From Gramella sp. AN32 (GTDB lineage: Bacteria; Bacteroidota; Bacteroidia; Flavobacteriales; Flavobacteriaceae), in contig NZ_QEYO01000003.1 in NCBI RefSeq assembly GCF_023718305.1, positions 306,145-370,144 of the forward strand: DNA of 64,000 nucleotides, read 5' to 3'. The notes under the pieces were generated by a model. That model saw only the letters and a program-made list of their open reading frames with translations, was not told the origin of the DNA and made no database searches. The translations under genes were made by a program, and so were the position numbers. Shown here one piece after another: positions 42,004-51,802 of this stretch; position 1 is the stretch's first letter; the number at the start of each line of letters is the position of its first letter.

Positions 42004-42516
42004 TTAGTACACTTTTTCACCATTCTTCAACCATTTAGACCAGGCTTTAGAATAAGCATGAACTTTTTCAGTTTCAATATTTTTTGAAAAAACCGGATAC
42101 CCTGTATTCTTCCATTCGAAGATTCCTCCGTATAAATTAGAAACATTTAAATAGCCGGTGTCTTTGATCTTTTTGGCTATATTTTCAGAGCGGATTCCAA
42201 TCGTGCAATACACTACAATTGGCGCTGATTTATTTTTAAACTTTTTTGAAAAATCTTCAGATGAAAATTCGGAATATCCAATGAATACCGCATCCGGCAA
42301 ATGGCTTACCTCAAATTCTTCCCATTCCCGGGCATCAACAATAATTACAGAATCATTAAGCCTGTTCATTTGCAATTCTTCCGCAGAAATATAACGAACA
42401 GTTTGATCGTTGTATTTAGATAACAATTTATCCAAATTAGAAGTTTGAGCTGCTGATTGAATAACAGGGCAAAAAACTATTAAAATAATTATCAAATTTC
42501 TTAGCATTAGACTCAA
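42004..42516 (-). CDS. Secreted rhodanese-like protein
   Basis: 170 residues: signal peptide (about 1-24, ending QSAAQ) and one rhodanese domain with the active Cys104 in VVYCTIGIRS, IIVDAREWEEFEVSHLPDA and the closing LYGGIFEWKNTGYPV. The C-terminal extension (VHAYSKAWSKWLKNGEKVY) is common in the flavobacterial group. It may hand persulfide or bind thiophilic arsenicals in the periplasm; the role in this operon is not known. It is downstream of ArsS (55 bases) and directly abuts the TIGR04282 gene. Confidence 0.88.
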   Translation of the reverse strand: MSLMLRNLIIILIVFCPVIQSAAQTSNLDKLLSKYNDQTVRYISAEELQMNRLNDSVIIVDAREWEEFEVSHLPDAVFIGYSEFSSEDFSKKFKNKSAPIVVYCTIGIRSENIAKKIKDTGYLNVSNLYGGIFEWKNTGYPVFSKNIETEKVHAYSKAWSKWLKNGEKVY

Positions 42517-42571
42517 ATTATTTTTTTATTCAATAGCCAACTAAACGGAAATCAGTTTATCCACAATAAAT

Positions 42572-43630
42572 TTATTCGGTCACTGCACCCTGGCAACTAC
42601 TTCCCGCCCCGGCAGTACAGCCATAACAATGTTGGGAAATTATAATTTTTCGATCGTTTAGGAGATCTTCGTTATAATCACTAATATGTTTTACTTTACT
42701 GGCAACTTTGAGATCGAGCATCTGGTTAAAATCGCAATCATAAAGCCAGCCATCCCAACTAATAGAAATGGTGTTGGTACACATTACATTTTCAACCGCA
42801 GCAGGATTATAGGCATCTACCAGGGCATACATATAATCTTCATAATTTTCAGAAGCGATTAAATATTCTAAAAATCTACTGATAGGCAGGTTGGTAATTG
42901 CAAACAAATTATTAAAATCTATATCGAAATCTTCTTTAAGCGCCACCTTAAAATCATGTTCCATAGCTTGCTGATCTGTAGGCAGGAATGCACCTGAAGG
43001 ATTGTAAACCAAATCTAGTTTTAATCCCGTTCCTTCCTGAGCGTAACCCACTGCATTAAGCATTTGCAATGCTTTGATCGATTTATCAAAAACCCCGTTG
43101 CCGCGTTGTTTATCAGTCTTTTCCCGTTTATAATAAGGAAGGGAAGAAGCAACATGAACATTATGTTTTTTGAAAAATTCTGGAAGATCATGATACTTTT
43201 TATTGGCCAGTATAATGGTGAGATTTGATCGAACGATAAAATCTTTAATTCCGGCTTTGGAGGCTTCTTCTACAAACCAACGAAAATTCGGATTCATTTC
43301 CGGTGCTCCGCCGGTTAGATCCAAGGTGTGGGCTCCAGTTGTTTTGATTACTTCCAAACACTGTTTCATAGTTTCAACGGTCATGATCTCTTTACGGTCT
43401 GGACCTGCATCTACGTGACAATGCGAACAAACCTGATTACACATGTAACCAAGATTGAGCTGTAATATTTCAAGTTTTTTAGGTTTTAAGGGAAATTTAC
43501 CGGTTTGGGCGATTTTATCTTTGAACCTGGGGAGGTCTCCCTCTTCGAATAGTCCTTTATCTAAAAATTCCAGTTGCTTTTTTGGGCTTGAAAGGTCAGC
43601 CTTTCTTGCTTTAAGCGATTTTATGAGCAT
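42572..43630 (-). CDS. arsS: Arsenosugar radical SAM protein ArsS
   Basis: 352-residue radical SAM enzyme. The iron-sulfur site is CNQVCSHC (C64, C68, C71, the CX3CX2C pattern), followed by LDLTGGAPEMNPNFRWFVEE and a C-terminal Cys-rich segment HCYGCTAGAGSSCQGAV, which suggests a second cluster. Characterised ArsS from cyanobacteria attaches the 5'-deoxyadenosyl group of SAM to dimethylarsenite. Here it is in an operon with ArsM, PNP and glycosyltransferases, so the same reaction is expected. It is preceded by the peroxidase-like gene at 44 bases. Confidence 0.93.
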   Translation of the reverse strand: MLIKSLKARKADLSSPKKQLEFLDKGLFEEGDLPRFKDKIAQTGKFPLKPKKLEILQLNLGYMCNQVCSHCHVDAGPDRKEIMTVETMKQCLEVIKTTGAHTLDLTGGAPEMNPNFRWFVEEASKAGIKDFIVRSNLTIILANKKYHDLPEFFKKHNVHVASSLPYYKREKTDKQRGNGVFDKSIKALQMLNAVGYAQEGTGLKLDLVYNPSGAFLPTDQQAMEHDFKVALKEDFDIDFNNLFAITNLPISRFLEYLIASENYEDYMYALVDAYNPAAVENVMCTNTISISWDGWLYDCDFNQMLDLKVASKVKHISDYNEDLLNDRKIIISQHCYGCTAGAGSSCQGAVTE

Positions 43631-43674
43631 AAAAACTTATAGTTTGTGTATTAGTACAACTCTGGGGCAATAAC

Positions 43675-44007
43675 TTACATGCTCAGTTTTTTATACTTAT
43701 TCATCATTTGCACTCCATGAACCAGCGTTGCACCACTTTCTATGGCTGCCCCCGCATGAACTGCTTCCATCATTTCTTCTTTTGTAATACCACGTTGTAA
43801 ACCATCTTTAGTGTAAGCATCTATACAATAAGGGCATTTCACTACATGGGCAACGGCCAGTGCAATTAAGCTCTTTTCCCTAGCTGAAAGCGCACCTTCC
43901 TCAAATACTTTTCCATAATATTCAAAAAATTTATTTCCAAGGTCTTCACTCCATTCGGTTATTTGTCCAAATTTCCTCAGGTCGGCAGAATCATAATAGT
44001 CAGGCAT
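43675..44007 (-). CDS. Arsenosugar-associated peroxidase-like (AhpD/CMD) protein
   Basis: 110 residues of the carboxymuconolactone decarboxylase/AhpD fold with the redox pair C58-P-Y-C61 in VVKCPYCIDAYTKDGLQRG. The C-terminal EAVHAGAAIESGATLVHGVQMM matches the form found at arsenosugar loci. It may reduce an arsenic or peroxide intermediate through its thiols. It is the first gene of the minus-strand arsenosugar run, 44 bases before arsS. Confidence 0.88.
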   Translation of the reverse strand: MPDYYDSADLRKFGQITEWSEDLGNKFFEYYGKVFEEGALSAREKSLIALAVAHVVKCPYCIDAYTKDGLQRGITKEEMMEAVHAGAAIESGATLVHGVQMMNKYKKLSM

Positions 44008-44058
44008 AATAGTGAGTGTTGAATTATTATTTACGAAAAATAAGCTGGTATAGTTTTT

Positions 44059-44241
44059 TTAAAAATTAATGACTCCCGTGATGGCCAAAATTACTGCCAG
44101 GATAAAAATTACTATTACAATCACTATCCAGAGTTTAGAACTGGTATTTTCTGTTCGGGTTTCCGTAGATTGGTTTACAACATCTTTATCATTTTTTTCC
44201 TTTTTAGGAACAGGAGTCGATCTTTCGCTGTCTTTTTTCAT
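44059..44241 (-). CDS. Small single-pass membrane protein
   Basis: 60 residues: a charged, low-complexity N-terminus (KKDSERSTPVPKKEKNDKD) and one hydrophobic helix (about 37-57, LWIVIVIVIFILAVILAITG). The helix gives a convincing single membrane segment with the basic part in the cytoplasm. I recognise no family. It follows no operon and lies 51 bases upstream of the peroxidase-like gene start, so readthrough into the arsenosugar operon is possible. Confidence 0.55.
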   Translation of the reverse strand: MKKDSERSTPVPKKEKNDKDVVNQSTETRTENTSSKLWIVIVIVIFILAVILAITGVINF

Positions 44242-44498
44242 AATGGAATTTATTAGTTGTTTAAAAAAAAATTAACTACATTGAAATTTATCGAAAAGGT
44301 ATGTTTTTAGGATATAACCAAAGATTATAGATCTCAAAATATATACTGAATTCTAACGCTTTTCAAATTAGAATTAACACTTTTAGGTTTAAGATGAGCT
44401 GAAATTATTAAGAATTTCGCATTAATTCTAATTTTACTTAACCAATTAACTAAAACTAAAAATTGAGTAATCCTCACCCGATTACCTGAAGAAACATT

Positions 44499-45530
44499 AT
44501 GCGCATTGATGTCCAAACCTTACCAGTGAATGATATTATTAATGATGTTGCAAAATATTTAGGCGTTGAAATAATAAATGAAAGCGGGGAATTAACCTTA
44601 AATATTCCAGAAGAATATGGCGAAGGTTACATTAGAGGCTGCACTTTTGATTCGGGAATAGGATATATTACCTACAATTGCACATTTTTCGAAGATTTAG
44701 AGATCCATTTTATACTCAATACCGTTCATCCCTTAAAATTTATCTTTTGTTCTGAAGGTAGCGCGGCCCATTCATTTCAGAAAAGTGATGTAATTAACCA
44801 AATTGACACCTATCAAAACATAGTAGTGAGCAGTAGCGATTACAACGGGCATGTTCTTTATTTCAAAAAAGACGTTCCCACTCACGTGTCCAGCCTGGAA
44901 ATTATAAGATCTACCTTTGCCCATCGCACGAATTACGACTTCGAAAATTTAGATCCTAAATTGAAAGAGGTATTTAAAGATTCCGTTTCTGAAAAACAGT
45001 TTTTTTATCAGGGAAATTACAGTATCAAAGCTGCCGATGTGATGGAAGAAGTCAATCACAAGGATTTTACTGGATTTTTAAGAAATCTATTTTTGGAAGG
45101 AAAAGCTTTTGAAATGCTGGTCATCCAGATCGCACAATATGAAGATGATGAAAATGAGGAAAATCTTCCGCAAATCCTTAGGAAATCTGATATTCAGAAA
45201 GTAGATTATGTGTCCAAAAGAATTCAGGGGGACCTTAGTACAAACCCAACCGTGGAATCACTGGCTAAAGAAGCCGGGACCAATGTAAACAAACTTCAGG
45301 AAGGCTTTAAATATGTTTATGATCTCACCGTGAATAAATATATGCAGCATATCAAGTTGGAAGCAGCCAAAGAAATGCTCAAATCTTCGGAAAAGAATAT
45401 TTCAGAAATTGTTACGTCTATAGGACTGAATAATCGTAGTTATTTTTCCAAAATCTTCAAAGAGAAATATGGAGTAAGCCCGAAGTATTTTCTAAAAACG
45501 AGAAAAAATGGGAACGATCAGGACTTTTAA
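44499..45530 (+). CDS. AraC family transcriptional regulator
   Basis: 343 residues. The C-terminal double helix-turn-helix (about 235-338) carries NPTVESLAKEAGTNVNKLQEGFKYVY and ISEIVTSIGLNNRSYFSKIFKEKYGVSPKYF, the classical AraC signature. The N-terminal 220 residues do not match a sugar-binding cupin that I recognise; they contain YITYNCTFFEDLEIHFILNT and an acidic central region. It stands divergent from the small membrane protein gene (257-base gap) and its last 4 bases overlap the converging SLC13 gene. Its target is not known. Confidence 0.9.
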   Translation: MRIDVQTLPVNDIINDVAKYLGVEIINESGELTLNIPEEYGEGYIRGCTFDSGIGYITYNCTFFEDLEIHFILNTVHPLKFIFCSEGSAAHSFQKSDVINQIDTYQNIVVSSSDYNGHVLYFKKDVPTHVSSLEIIRSTFAHRTNYDFENLDPKLKEVFKDSVSEKQFFYQGNYSIKAADVMEEVNHKDFTGFLRNLFLEGKAFEMLVIQIAQYEDDENEENLPQILRKSDIQKVDYVSKRIQGDLSTNPTVESLAKEAGTNVNKLQEGFKYVYDLTVNKYMQHIKLEAAKEMLKSSEKNISEIVTSIGLNNRSYFSKIFKEKYGVSPKYFLKTRKNGNDQDF

Positions 45531-47005
45531 TCTGTTAAAATCTCAAATTTCCGCGGAATAGTTTCCGGGTCGAATTCCCATAAATAGGGCAATAAAAAAT
45601 AAACCACCAGGCTAATCAGAATGATGGAAATAGCATTCATCCATAAACCGGTTTTGATCATATCTGGGATTCTTAAATAGCCGGAACCAAAGACTACAGC
45701 ATTTGGTGGCGTTGCCACAGGAAGCATAAAAGCACAGGACGCAGCAAGTGTAGCTCCAACCATCAAAAAATAAGGATGAAGACCTAAAGCAATGGCCATA
45801 GTAGCGAGTATGGGCAGCAGCATGGCCGTAGTGGCAAGATTTGAGGTTACTTCCGTAAGAAAATTTACAGAAGCTACCAGTATAAATACCAACAATATCA
45901 AGGGCAAATTTTCTAAATTGGTCAACTGGCTACCGATCCATAAAGCCAGGCCGGAATCCCCAAATCCTTTAGCCAATGCCATCCCTCCACCAAATAATAG
46001 AATAATTCCCCAGGGTATTTTCACTGCATCGTCCCAGGTTATCAATTTTTCACCCTTTTTACGTCCCGGAATAACAAATAAAATAACAGCTGCAGACATG
46101 GCGATGATGGTATCGTCTATAAAAGGAATGATGGGTTGTAAAAGGAAGGTTCTGGTAATCCAGAAAAATGCGGTCAACCCAAAGACAGCGATCACTTTTT
46201 TCTCATTATTACTCACCTTTCCAAGGTTTCTTAGCAATCTTTTTATTTCCTGTTTTCCTCCCGGAAATTCATTTTGTTTAAAATTGAATGCAGCACCCGT
46301 CAAATATTTCCAACAGATAAAAAGCAATACCACGGAAATAGGAAAGCCTAAAATAAACCATTTTGTAAAGCTGATCTCAATTCCATACAACTCTTCCACA
46401 ATACCTGCAAAGACGAGGTTTGGCGGTGTACCAATTAAAGTAGCAATTCCACCAATAGATGCGCTGTAGGCGATAGCAAGCATTAAGGCTTTTCCAAATA
46501 TCTCATTTTCATCCTGAAGCGTATTTGGGTTATCTTTTAACTGGGCGATAATGGCCATTCCTATAGGGAGCATCATTACTGAAGTTGCAGTATTGCTTAT
46601 CCACATCGATAAAAACGCTGTGGCCAGCATAAAACCTAAAATGATGAATTTAATATTGGTTCCAATTAAGTTGATGATATTGAGAGCTATTCTTTTGTGT
46701 AAATCCCATTTTTCGATGGCAATAGCGATGATAAAACCTCCCAGGTAAAGAAATACATATCTATGACCGTATGCAGCTGTGGTAGTTTCGATATCAAGGG
46801 CTCCGGTGAGAGGAAATAGAATTATAGGCAAAAGAGCCGTAACTGAGATTGGAATAGCTTCAGAAACCCACCAGATCGCCATCCATAAAGTAATTCCCAG
46901 AATCTGAAAAGCTTCAGGAGACATGGCTTCAGGAGTTTTTAGGAATTGGAAAACAAGAAATAAAAATGGTCCTGCAATTAATGCAAGCAATTTGATGCTT
47001 TTCAT
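45527..47005 (-). CDS. SLC13/DASS family anion symporter
   Basis: 492 residues with 11-12 membrane segments. The family's two substrate-binding SNT loops appear as ISNTATSVMMLPIGMAI and TSNLATTAMLLPI, with ATPPNAVVFGSGYLRI near the end. Members are Na+ symporters of dicarboxylates, citrate or sulfate. The N-terminal VTALLPIILFPLTGALDI fits the divalent-anion group. It is a single gene on the minus strand, convergent with the AraC regulator and divergent from the SRPBCC gene. Confidence 0.9.
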   Translation of the reverse strand: MKSIKLLALIAGPFLFLVFQFLKTPEAMSPEAFQILGITLWMAIWWVSEAIPISVTALLPIILFPLTGALDIETTTAAYGHRYVFLYLGGFIIAIAIEKWDLHKRIALNIINLIGTNIKFIILGFMLATAFLSMWISNTATSVMMLPIGMAIIAQLKDNPNTLQDENEIFGKALMLAIAYSASIGGIATLIGTPPNLVFAGIVEELYGIEISFTKWFILGFPISVVLLFICWKYLTGAAFNFKQNEFPGGKQEIKRLLRNLGKVSNNEKKVIAVFGLTAFFWITRTFLLQPIIPFIDDTIIAMSAAVILFVIPGRKKGEKLITWDDAVKIPWGIILLFGGGMALAKGFGDSGLALWIGSQLTNLENLPLILLVFILVASVNFLTEVTSNLATTAMLLPILATMAIALGLHPYFLMVGATLAASCAFMLPVATPPNAVVFGSGYLRIPDMIKTGLWMNAISIILISLVVYFLLPYLWEFDPETIPRKFEILTD

Positions 47006-47096
47006 CTTTTTAATTAGAAAGGGTCAATATAAGAATATTCTATCTTTAGAAAGATGCACTATTTTTCCCGATATTTAGACTATAAATATTCCTGTA

Positions 47097-47564
47097 ATGA
47101 AAGAATTGGAAATTAAAACAGCCATCCAAATTTCTAAATCACCAACAGATGTCTTTGAGGCAATTGTGAATCCGGTGAAAATGTCTAATTATTTTATCTC
47201 AAAAGGAGATGCGAGAATGGAAACTGGAAAAACTGTAAATTGGAAATTCCCTGAATTCCCTGAAATGACTTTAACTGTAAAAGTAATAGAAGTAAAAGCT
47301 TCGGAATTGATTGTATTTGAATGGGAAGGAGCAAAAGATCAATTTCTTGAAGTTCGCATCAATCTGGAAGAAATGCCAAATTTAAATACCCTGGTAAAAA
47401 TTTCCGAAGGAAAAATGAAAAACACGGTAGAAGGTATCTTATGGTATGGAAGGAATACCGAAGGCTGGGCAAACTTTCTCGCCTGCCTGAAAGCCTATCT
47501 GGAATATGATATCAATCTTCGCAACGGGGCTTTTGATTTTATGAACTCTAAAAAAAAACGATAA
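47097..47564 (+). CDS. SRPBCC (AHSA1-like) family protein
   Basis: 155 residues of the START/Bet v1-like SRPBCC fold. Visible: KTAIQISKSPTDVFEAIVNP (about 6-25), the MSNYFISKGDARMETGKTV strand and the WANFLACLKAYLE helix that closes the cavity. AHSA1-type bacterial proteins bind hydrophobic ligands; function is unknown. It is a single gene 91 bases from the divergent SLC13 gene and is followed by two hairpins, a palindromic repeat and a T-tract stem. Confidence 0.85.
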   Translation: MKELEIKTAIQISKSPTDVFEAIVNPVKMSNYFISKGDARMETGKTVNWKFPEFPEMTLTVKVIEVKASELIVFEWEGAKDQFLEVRINLEEMPNLNTLVKISEGKMKNTVEGILWYGRNTEGWANFLACLKAYLEYDINLRNGAFDFMNSKKKR

Positions 47565-47581
47565 AACCCCCGGAACATAAA

Positions 47582-47614
47582 AAACCTCCCAGGTTTTGAA
47601 AACCTGGGAGGTTT
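47582..47614 (-). terminator. 33-base perfect palindrome, copy 2, likely groEL terminator
   Basis: The arms are identical to those of the 31402-31434 palindrome around a single central base. Read on the minus strand, the stem is followed by TTTTTTATG, so it can terminate groEL transcription. A weaker stem with T run lies at 47621-47650 for the plus-strand gene. Confidence 0.8.
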
Positions 47615-47620
47615 GGTATT

Positions 47621-47650
47621 AACCCCACCGTAAATAGATCGGGGTTTTTT
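47621..47650 (+). terminator. Hairpin with T run after the SRPBCC gene
   Basis: AACCCC (47621-47626) pairs with GGGGTT (47641-47646) around a 14-base loop and runs into TTTT. It would serve the SRPBCC transcript; the stem is short. Confidence 0.5.
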
Positions 47651-47670
47651 ATTAGGCTGTGGCCGCACCA

Positions 47671-49350
<1,680 letters not shown>

Positions 49351-49411
49351 TTAATAATTTTTTGTTGATTAAACTTTCAGCAGGACGCTGAAGTTTTGAA
49401 TTTGAGTTGAC

Positions 49412-49687
49412 TTAAACTATTGCTAAAATATCGTCTTCTCTCATGATAAGATAATCTTTCCCATCAAGCTTTAATTCAGTACCGGCATATTTACCATATA
49501 ATACTGTATCGCCTTCTTTTACTGTCATTTCGTGCTTCTTGGTGCCTTTACCAACAGCAACCACTTTACCTTTTTGTGGCTTTTCTTTTGCAGTTTCAGG
49601 AATGATAATTCCAGATGCAGTCTTATTCTCTGCAGCAACAGGTTCAATAACAACTCTGTCTGAAAGCGGTTTAACGTTTAGTCCCAT
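49412..49687 (-). CDS. groES: Co-chaperonin GroES
   Basis: 91-residue GroES with the N-terminal [14 protein letters not shown], the mobile loop [20 protein letters not shown] (18-37), and [26 protein letters not shown] at the end. It forms the heptameric lid on GroEL. The gene is first in the groESL operon and is driven by the promoter at 49740-49771. I see no CIRCE operator (TTAGCACTC-N9-GAGTGCTAA) upstream, so control is not through HrcA/CIRCE at this position. Confidence 0.97.
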   Translation of the reverse strand: MGLNVKPLSDRVVIEPVAAENKTASGIIIPETAKEKPQKGKVVAVGKGTKKHEMTVKEGDTVLYGKYAGTELKLDGKDYLIMREDDILAIV

Positions 49688-49739
49688 TTTCTAAATTTAT
49701 TTTTAGGTTAATCAATTTTATTCTGAGTATTCACATTTC

Positions 49740-49771
49740 CAAAATTATGCCACCACCTGAATTCTGCCAAA
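49740..49771 (-). promoter_or_regulatory. groESL promoter
   Basis: On the minus strand TTTG (49771-49768), 20 bases, TAATTTTG (49747-49740) is a perfect match to the Bacteroidota primary-sigma consensus. The start of transcription is expected near 49732, giving a 45-base leader to groES. Confidence 0.75.
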
Positions 49772-49780
49772 GGGCAACAA

Positions 49781-49812
49781 AAAATGCCAGCTTGTCATAA
49801 GCTGGCATTTTT
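49781..49812 (-). terminator. secG terminator
   Basis: A 13-base stem (49781-49793 with 49799-49811) and five-base loop; on the minus strand it ends in TTTTTTG. It separates the secG transcript from the groESL promoter, which lies directly beside it. Confidence 0.85.
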
Positions 49813-49833
49813 GAATTGTATATTATGTGAAAT

Positions 49834-50175
49834 CTAGTTCGTAGTGTCAGTCTGTACAGGTTGTTGTACCGGAGTATTCGTAGCCGGAACCTGAGTCCTT
49901 ACCGGTTCATCACTTTCAAAAACTCTTGTTGCTTCTGAAGGGCCATCCATGATCGTTACATTGGAAAGAAGGATCAAAACCAACAATAAAGTTGCCAGTG
50001 TCCACGTACTCTTATCAAGAAAATCTGTTGTTTTCTTTACTCCCCCCATTTGCTGACCACCGCCACCAAAAGAAGAAGAAAGCCCCCCTCCTTTAGGGTT
50101 TTGAACCATAATGACCACTACCAATAGGAAAGCTACGATAATGATTAATGCTAAAAATATAGTGAATGTACTCAT
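49834..50175 (-). CDS. secG: Preprotein translocase subunit SecG
   Basis: 113 residues with the SecG layout of two membrane helices: the first at about 4-24 (FTIFLALIIIVAFLLVVVIM), then the VQNPKGGGLSSSFGGGGQQMGG loop and a second helix at 55-72 (STWTLATLLLVLILLSNV). A Pro/Thr/Gln-rich C-terminal tail is common in Bacteroidota. It assists SecYE in export. It follows the TPR gene with a 4-base overlap, closing the lptE - TPR - secG transcript. Confidence 0.93.
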   Translation of the reverse strand: MSTFTIFLALIIIVAFLLVVVIMVQNPKGGGLSSSFGGGGQQMGGVKKTTDFLDKSTWTLATLLLVLILLSNVTIMDGPSEATRVFESDEPVRTQVPATNTPVQQPVQTDTTN

Positions 50176-51074
50176 TCTGAATCGGTATTATTAATATCCT
50201 GTAATTTTTCTACTGCCCGAATTTGGTCTGCAAAGAAACCACTTTTTTCGGGATTTTTCAAAATTAAAATTTTATATGCCTGGATAGCTTTTTTATAATT
50301 TTTTTGTTCAAGATAGACCTTCGCTAAAGTCTCGGTCATAAGGCTTTCCGGAGCGACCATGCTCTGTTCGGCGAGGTTGGATTTAATTGGAAGTTTTGTT
50401 GGTTTTATCTTGGGATTCTTATTGATAAAATCTTCAATAAGCTCAAATTTCCTCTGGCGGTCCTCATTTTCTTCAGCATTTTCTTCAATCCCTTCTCTTT
50501 GAATGGGTTTTGCTGAAGACAATTTTAGCCATTCTGAGAAGGAATGTGTCTCATTTTTTTCAAATTTTAGCGGCTTTCCAATTTCCAGTTCTTTCTCTAC
50601 ATCTTTAACAGGCTCTATCTTTTCTTCAGAAATACCTTCCGAAGAATTAGATGCTGAAATTTGAGGTTTTTCAAATAATGCGGGATCCATTACCTGTTCA
50701 GATTCCGACTTTTTCATTTTTATCGCATCATCTATCGCGATACTTCTTTTTCCGAAAACGTGTTCAGCTTCGTAAACAGTGATGTCTTTTAACCGCCCTT
50801 CCTGTTCTTTGATTTGTTCCGCAATTTGATTTTGATTGAATTCATCTGAAGTGATATAATCAAAGAGAATGCTGCGATCTGTAGTGTAGGCAGCTGTTTT
50901 CTTCAGTTCAGAATTATAACTGAAATCCTGATGATCATTTAAGCCTTTTAATCTTAACGCCCGGGCCGCCTGAAAATAAGGATATTTCTTAACAAGTTTT
51001 TCCAGTTGTTGCCTGTGATATACAGAGACCTCCCCTGGATTTTCAATTAGATATGTAAGGGTTTTTACATCCAT
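50172..51074 (-). CDS. TPR-like conserved protein of the lptE-secG operon
   Basis: 300 residues if read from the ATG at 51074, which overlaps the lptE stop by one base (TAATG); an upstream TTG at 51080 is less likely. The N-terminal helix pair LVKKYPYFQAARALRLKGLN (about 26-45) and the C-terminal LAKVYLEQKNYKKAIQAYKILILKNPEKSGFFADQI are tetratricopeptide-like. The middle (about 100-210) is acidic and probably disordered. The protein recurs in this position in Flavobacteriaceae but has no known function. A scaffold role in envelope assembly is suggested only by its partners. Confidence 0.82.
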   Translation of the reverse strand: MDVKTLTYLIENPGEVSVYHRQQLEKLVKKYPYFQAARALRLKGLNDHQDFSYNSELKKTAAYTTDRSILFDYITSDEFNQNQIAEQIKEQEGRLKDITVYEAEHVFGKRSIAIDDAIKMKKSESEQVMDPALFEKPQISASNSSEGISEEKIEPVKDVEKELEIGKPLKFEKNETHSFSEWLKLSSAKPIQREGIEENAEENEDRQRKFELIEDFINKNPKIKPTKLPIKSNLAEQSMVAPESLMTETLAKVYLEQKNYKKAIQAYKILILKNPEKSGFFADQIRAVEKLQDINNTDSE

Positions 51075-51574
51075 TACCAATCGGCTAAAGCGGCATTAAA
51101 AATATCCTGAGTCAAGCGTGTGTAGATTTCATCTAAAGCTGTTTCCAGAATTGTGGTTAATTGAGTTTGTGCAGGATAGTCATAATAAAAGGAGAAACGC
51201 TGTTCAAAATCTTTTTCTGGTTCCAATGTATTATAATATCTCACGTTTACGGCAATGGTCAGCCTGTTTTGCGCGGCGGTATTTTGCGCAGTGGCACTCA
51301 TAGGTGATATGTAATAATCAATAATTTCGCCTTCAAAGATCAAATCGCCGTTATTGTTTACCAGGCTCAAACTTGTTTGATTCTGAATAAGATCCTGAAG
51401 CGAGGTTGTAAAGGCAAGATCTATTCCCGGTTCCACCAAATCTGACTGATTTTGAAAGAAATTTACCTGAAAAGTATTGGCTTCCCCGGTATCTGCTCCT
51501 GTAAAAGAATAGAGTCCGCAGGATTGTAAAGTGAGCAGCACAAATGCGCAAAAAAGTAAAAGAAATTTTTTCAT
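51074..51574 (-). CDS. lptE: LPS assembly lipoprotein LptE
   Basis: 166-residue lipoprotein with lipobox LQSC (Cys19). The mature part has the LptE-like alpha-beta pattern: YSFTGADTGEANTFQVNFFQNQ, DLAFTTSLQDLIQNQTSLSLV, GEIIDYYISPMSATAQNTAAQNR and VNVRYYNTLEPEKDFEQRFSFY. LptE plugs and supports LptD at the outer membrane during LPS transport. This is the Bacteroidota form, named by its place upstream of secG and groESL. It follows a sigma54-type regulator gene on the same strand with 228 bases between. Confidence 0.9.
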   Translation of the reverse strand: MKKFLLLFCAFVLLTLQSCGLYSFTGADTGEANTFQVNFFQNQSDLVEPGIDLAFTTSLQDLIQNQTSLSLVNNNGDLIFEGEIIDYYISPMSATAQNTAAQNRLTIAVNVRYYNTLEPEKDFEQRFSFYYDYPAQTQLTTILETALDEIYTRLTQDIFNAALADW

Positions 51575-51649
51575 AAAATTTTATAACATCAATTATCCTG
51601 AATTTGGAATTTGTAGCATCATCTAACTTTCAAATTTCGTATAATAAAG

Positions 51650-51675
51650 GCCTTCGACTGCGTTCAGGCCGACAC
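51650..51675. repeat. Dispersed repeat fragment
   Basis: GCCTTCGACTGCGTTCAGGC-type sequence related to the copies at 6039 and 30481, in the gap between lptE and the sigma54 regulator. Confidence 0.6.
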
Positions 51676-51742
51676 AAAATATTTCAAGTTTCCAAAATTC
51701 ACTTTTTACTTTTCACTTTCAAAATTTTGAACTATCAACCTT

Positions 51743-51798
<56 letters not shown>

Positions 51799-51802
51799 AA
51801 AA

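Noticed and set aside
49688..49780. CIRCE element upstream of groES
   Set aside because: No TTAGCACTC / GAGTGCTAA arms were found in the 146 bases upstream of groES.
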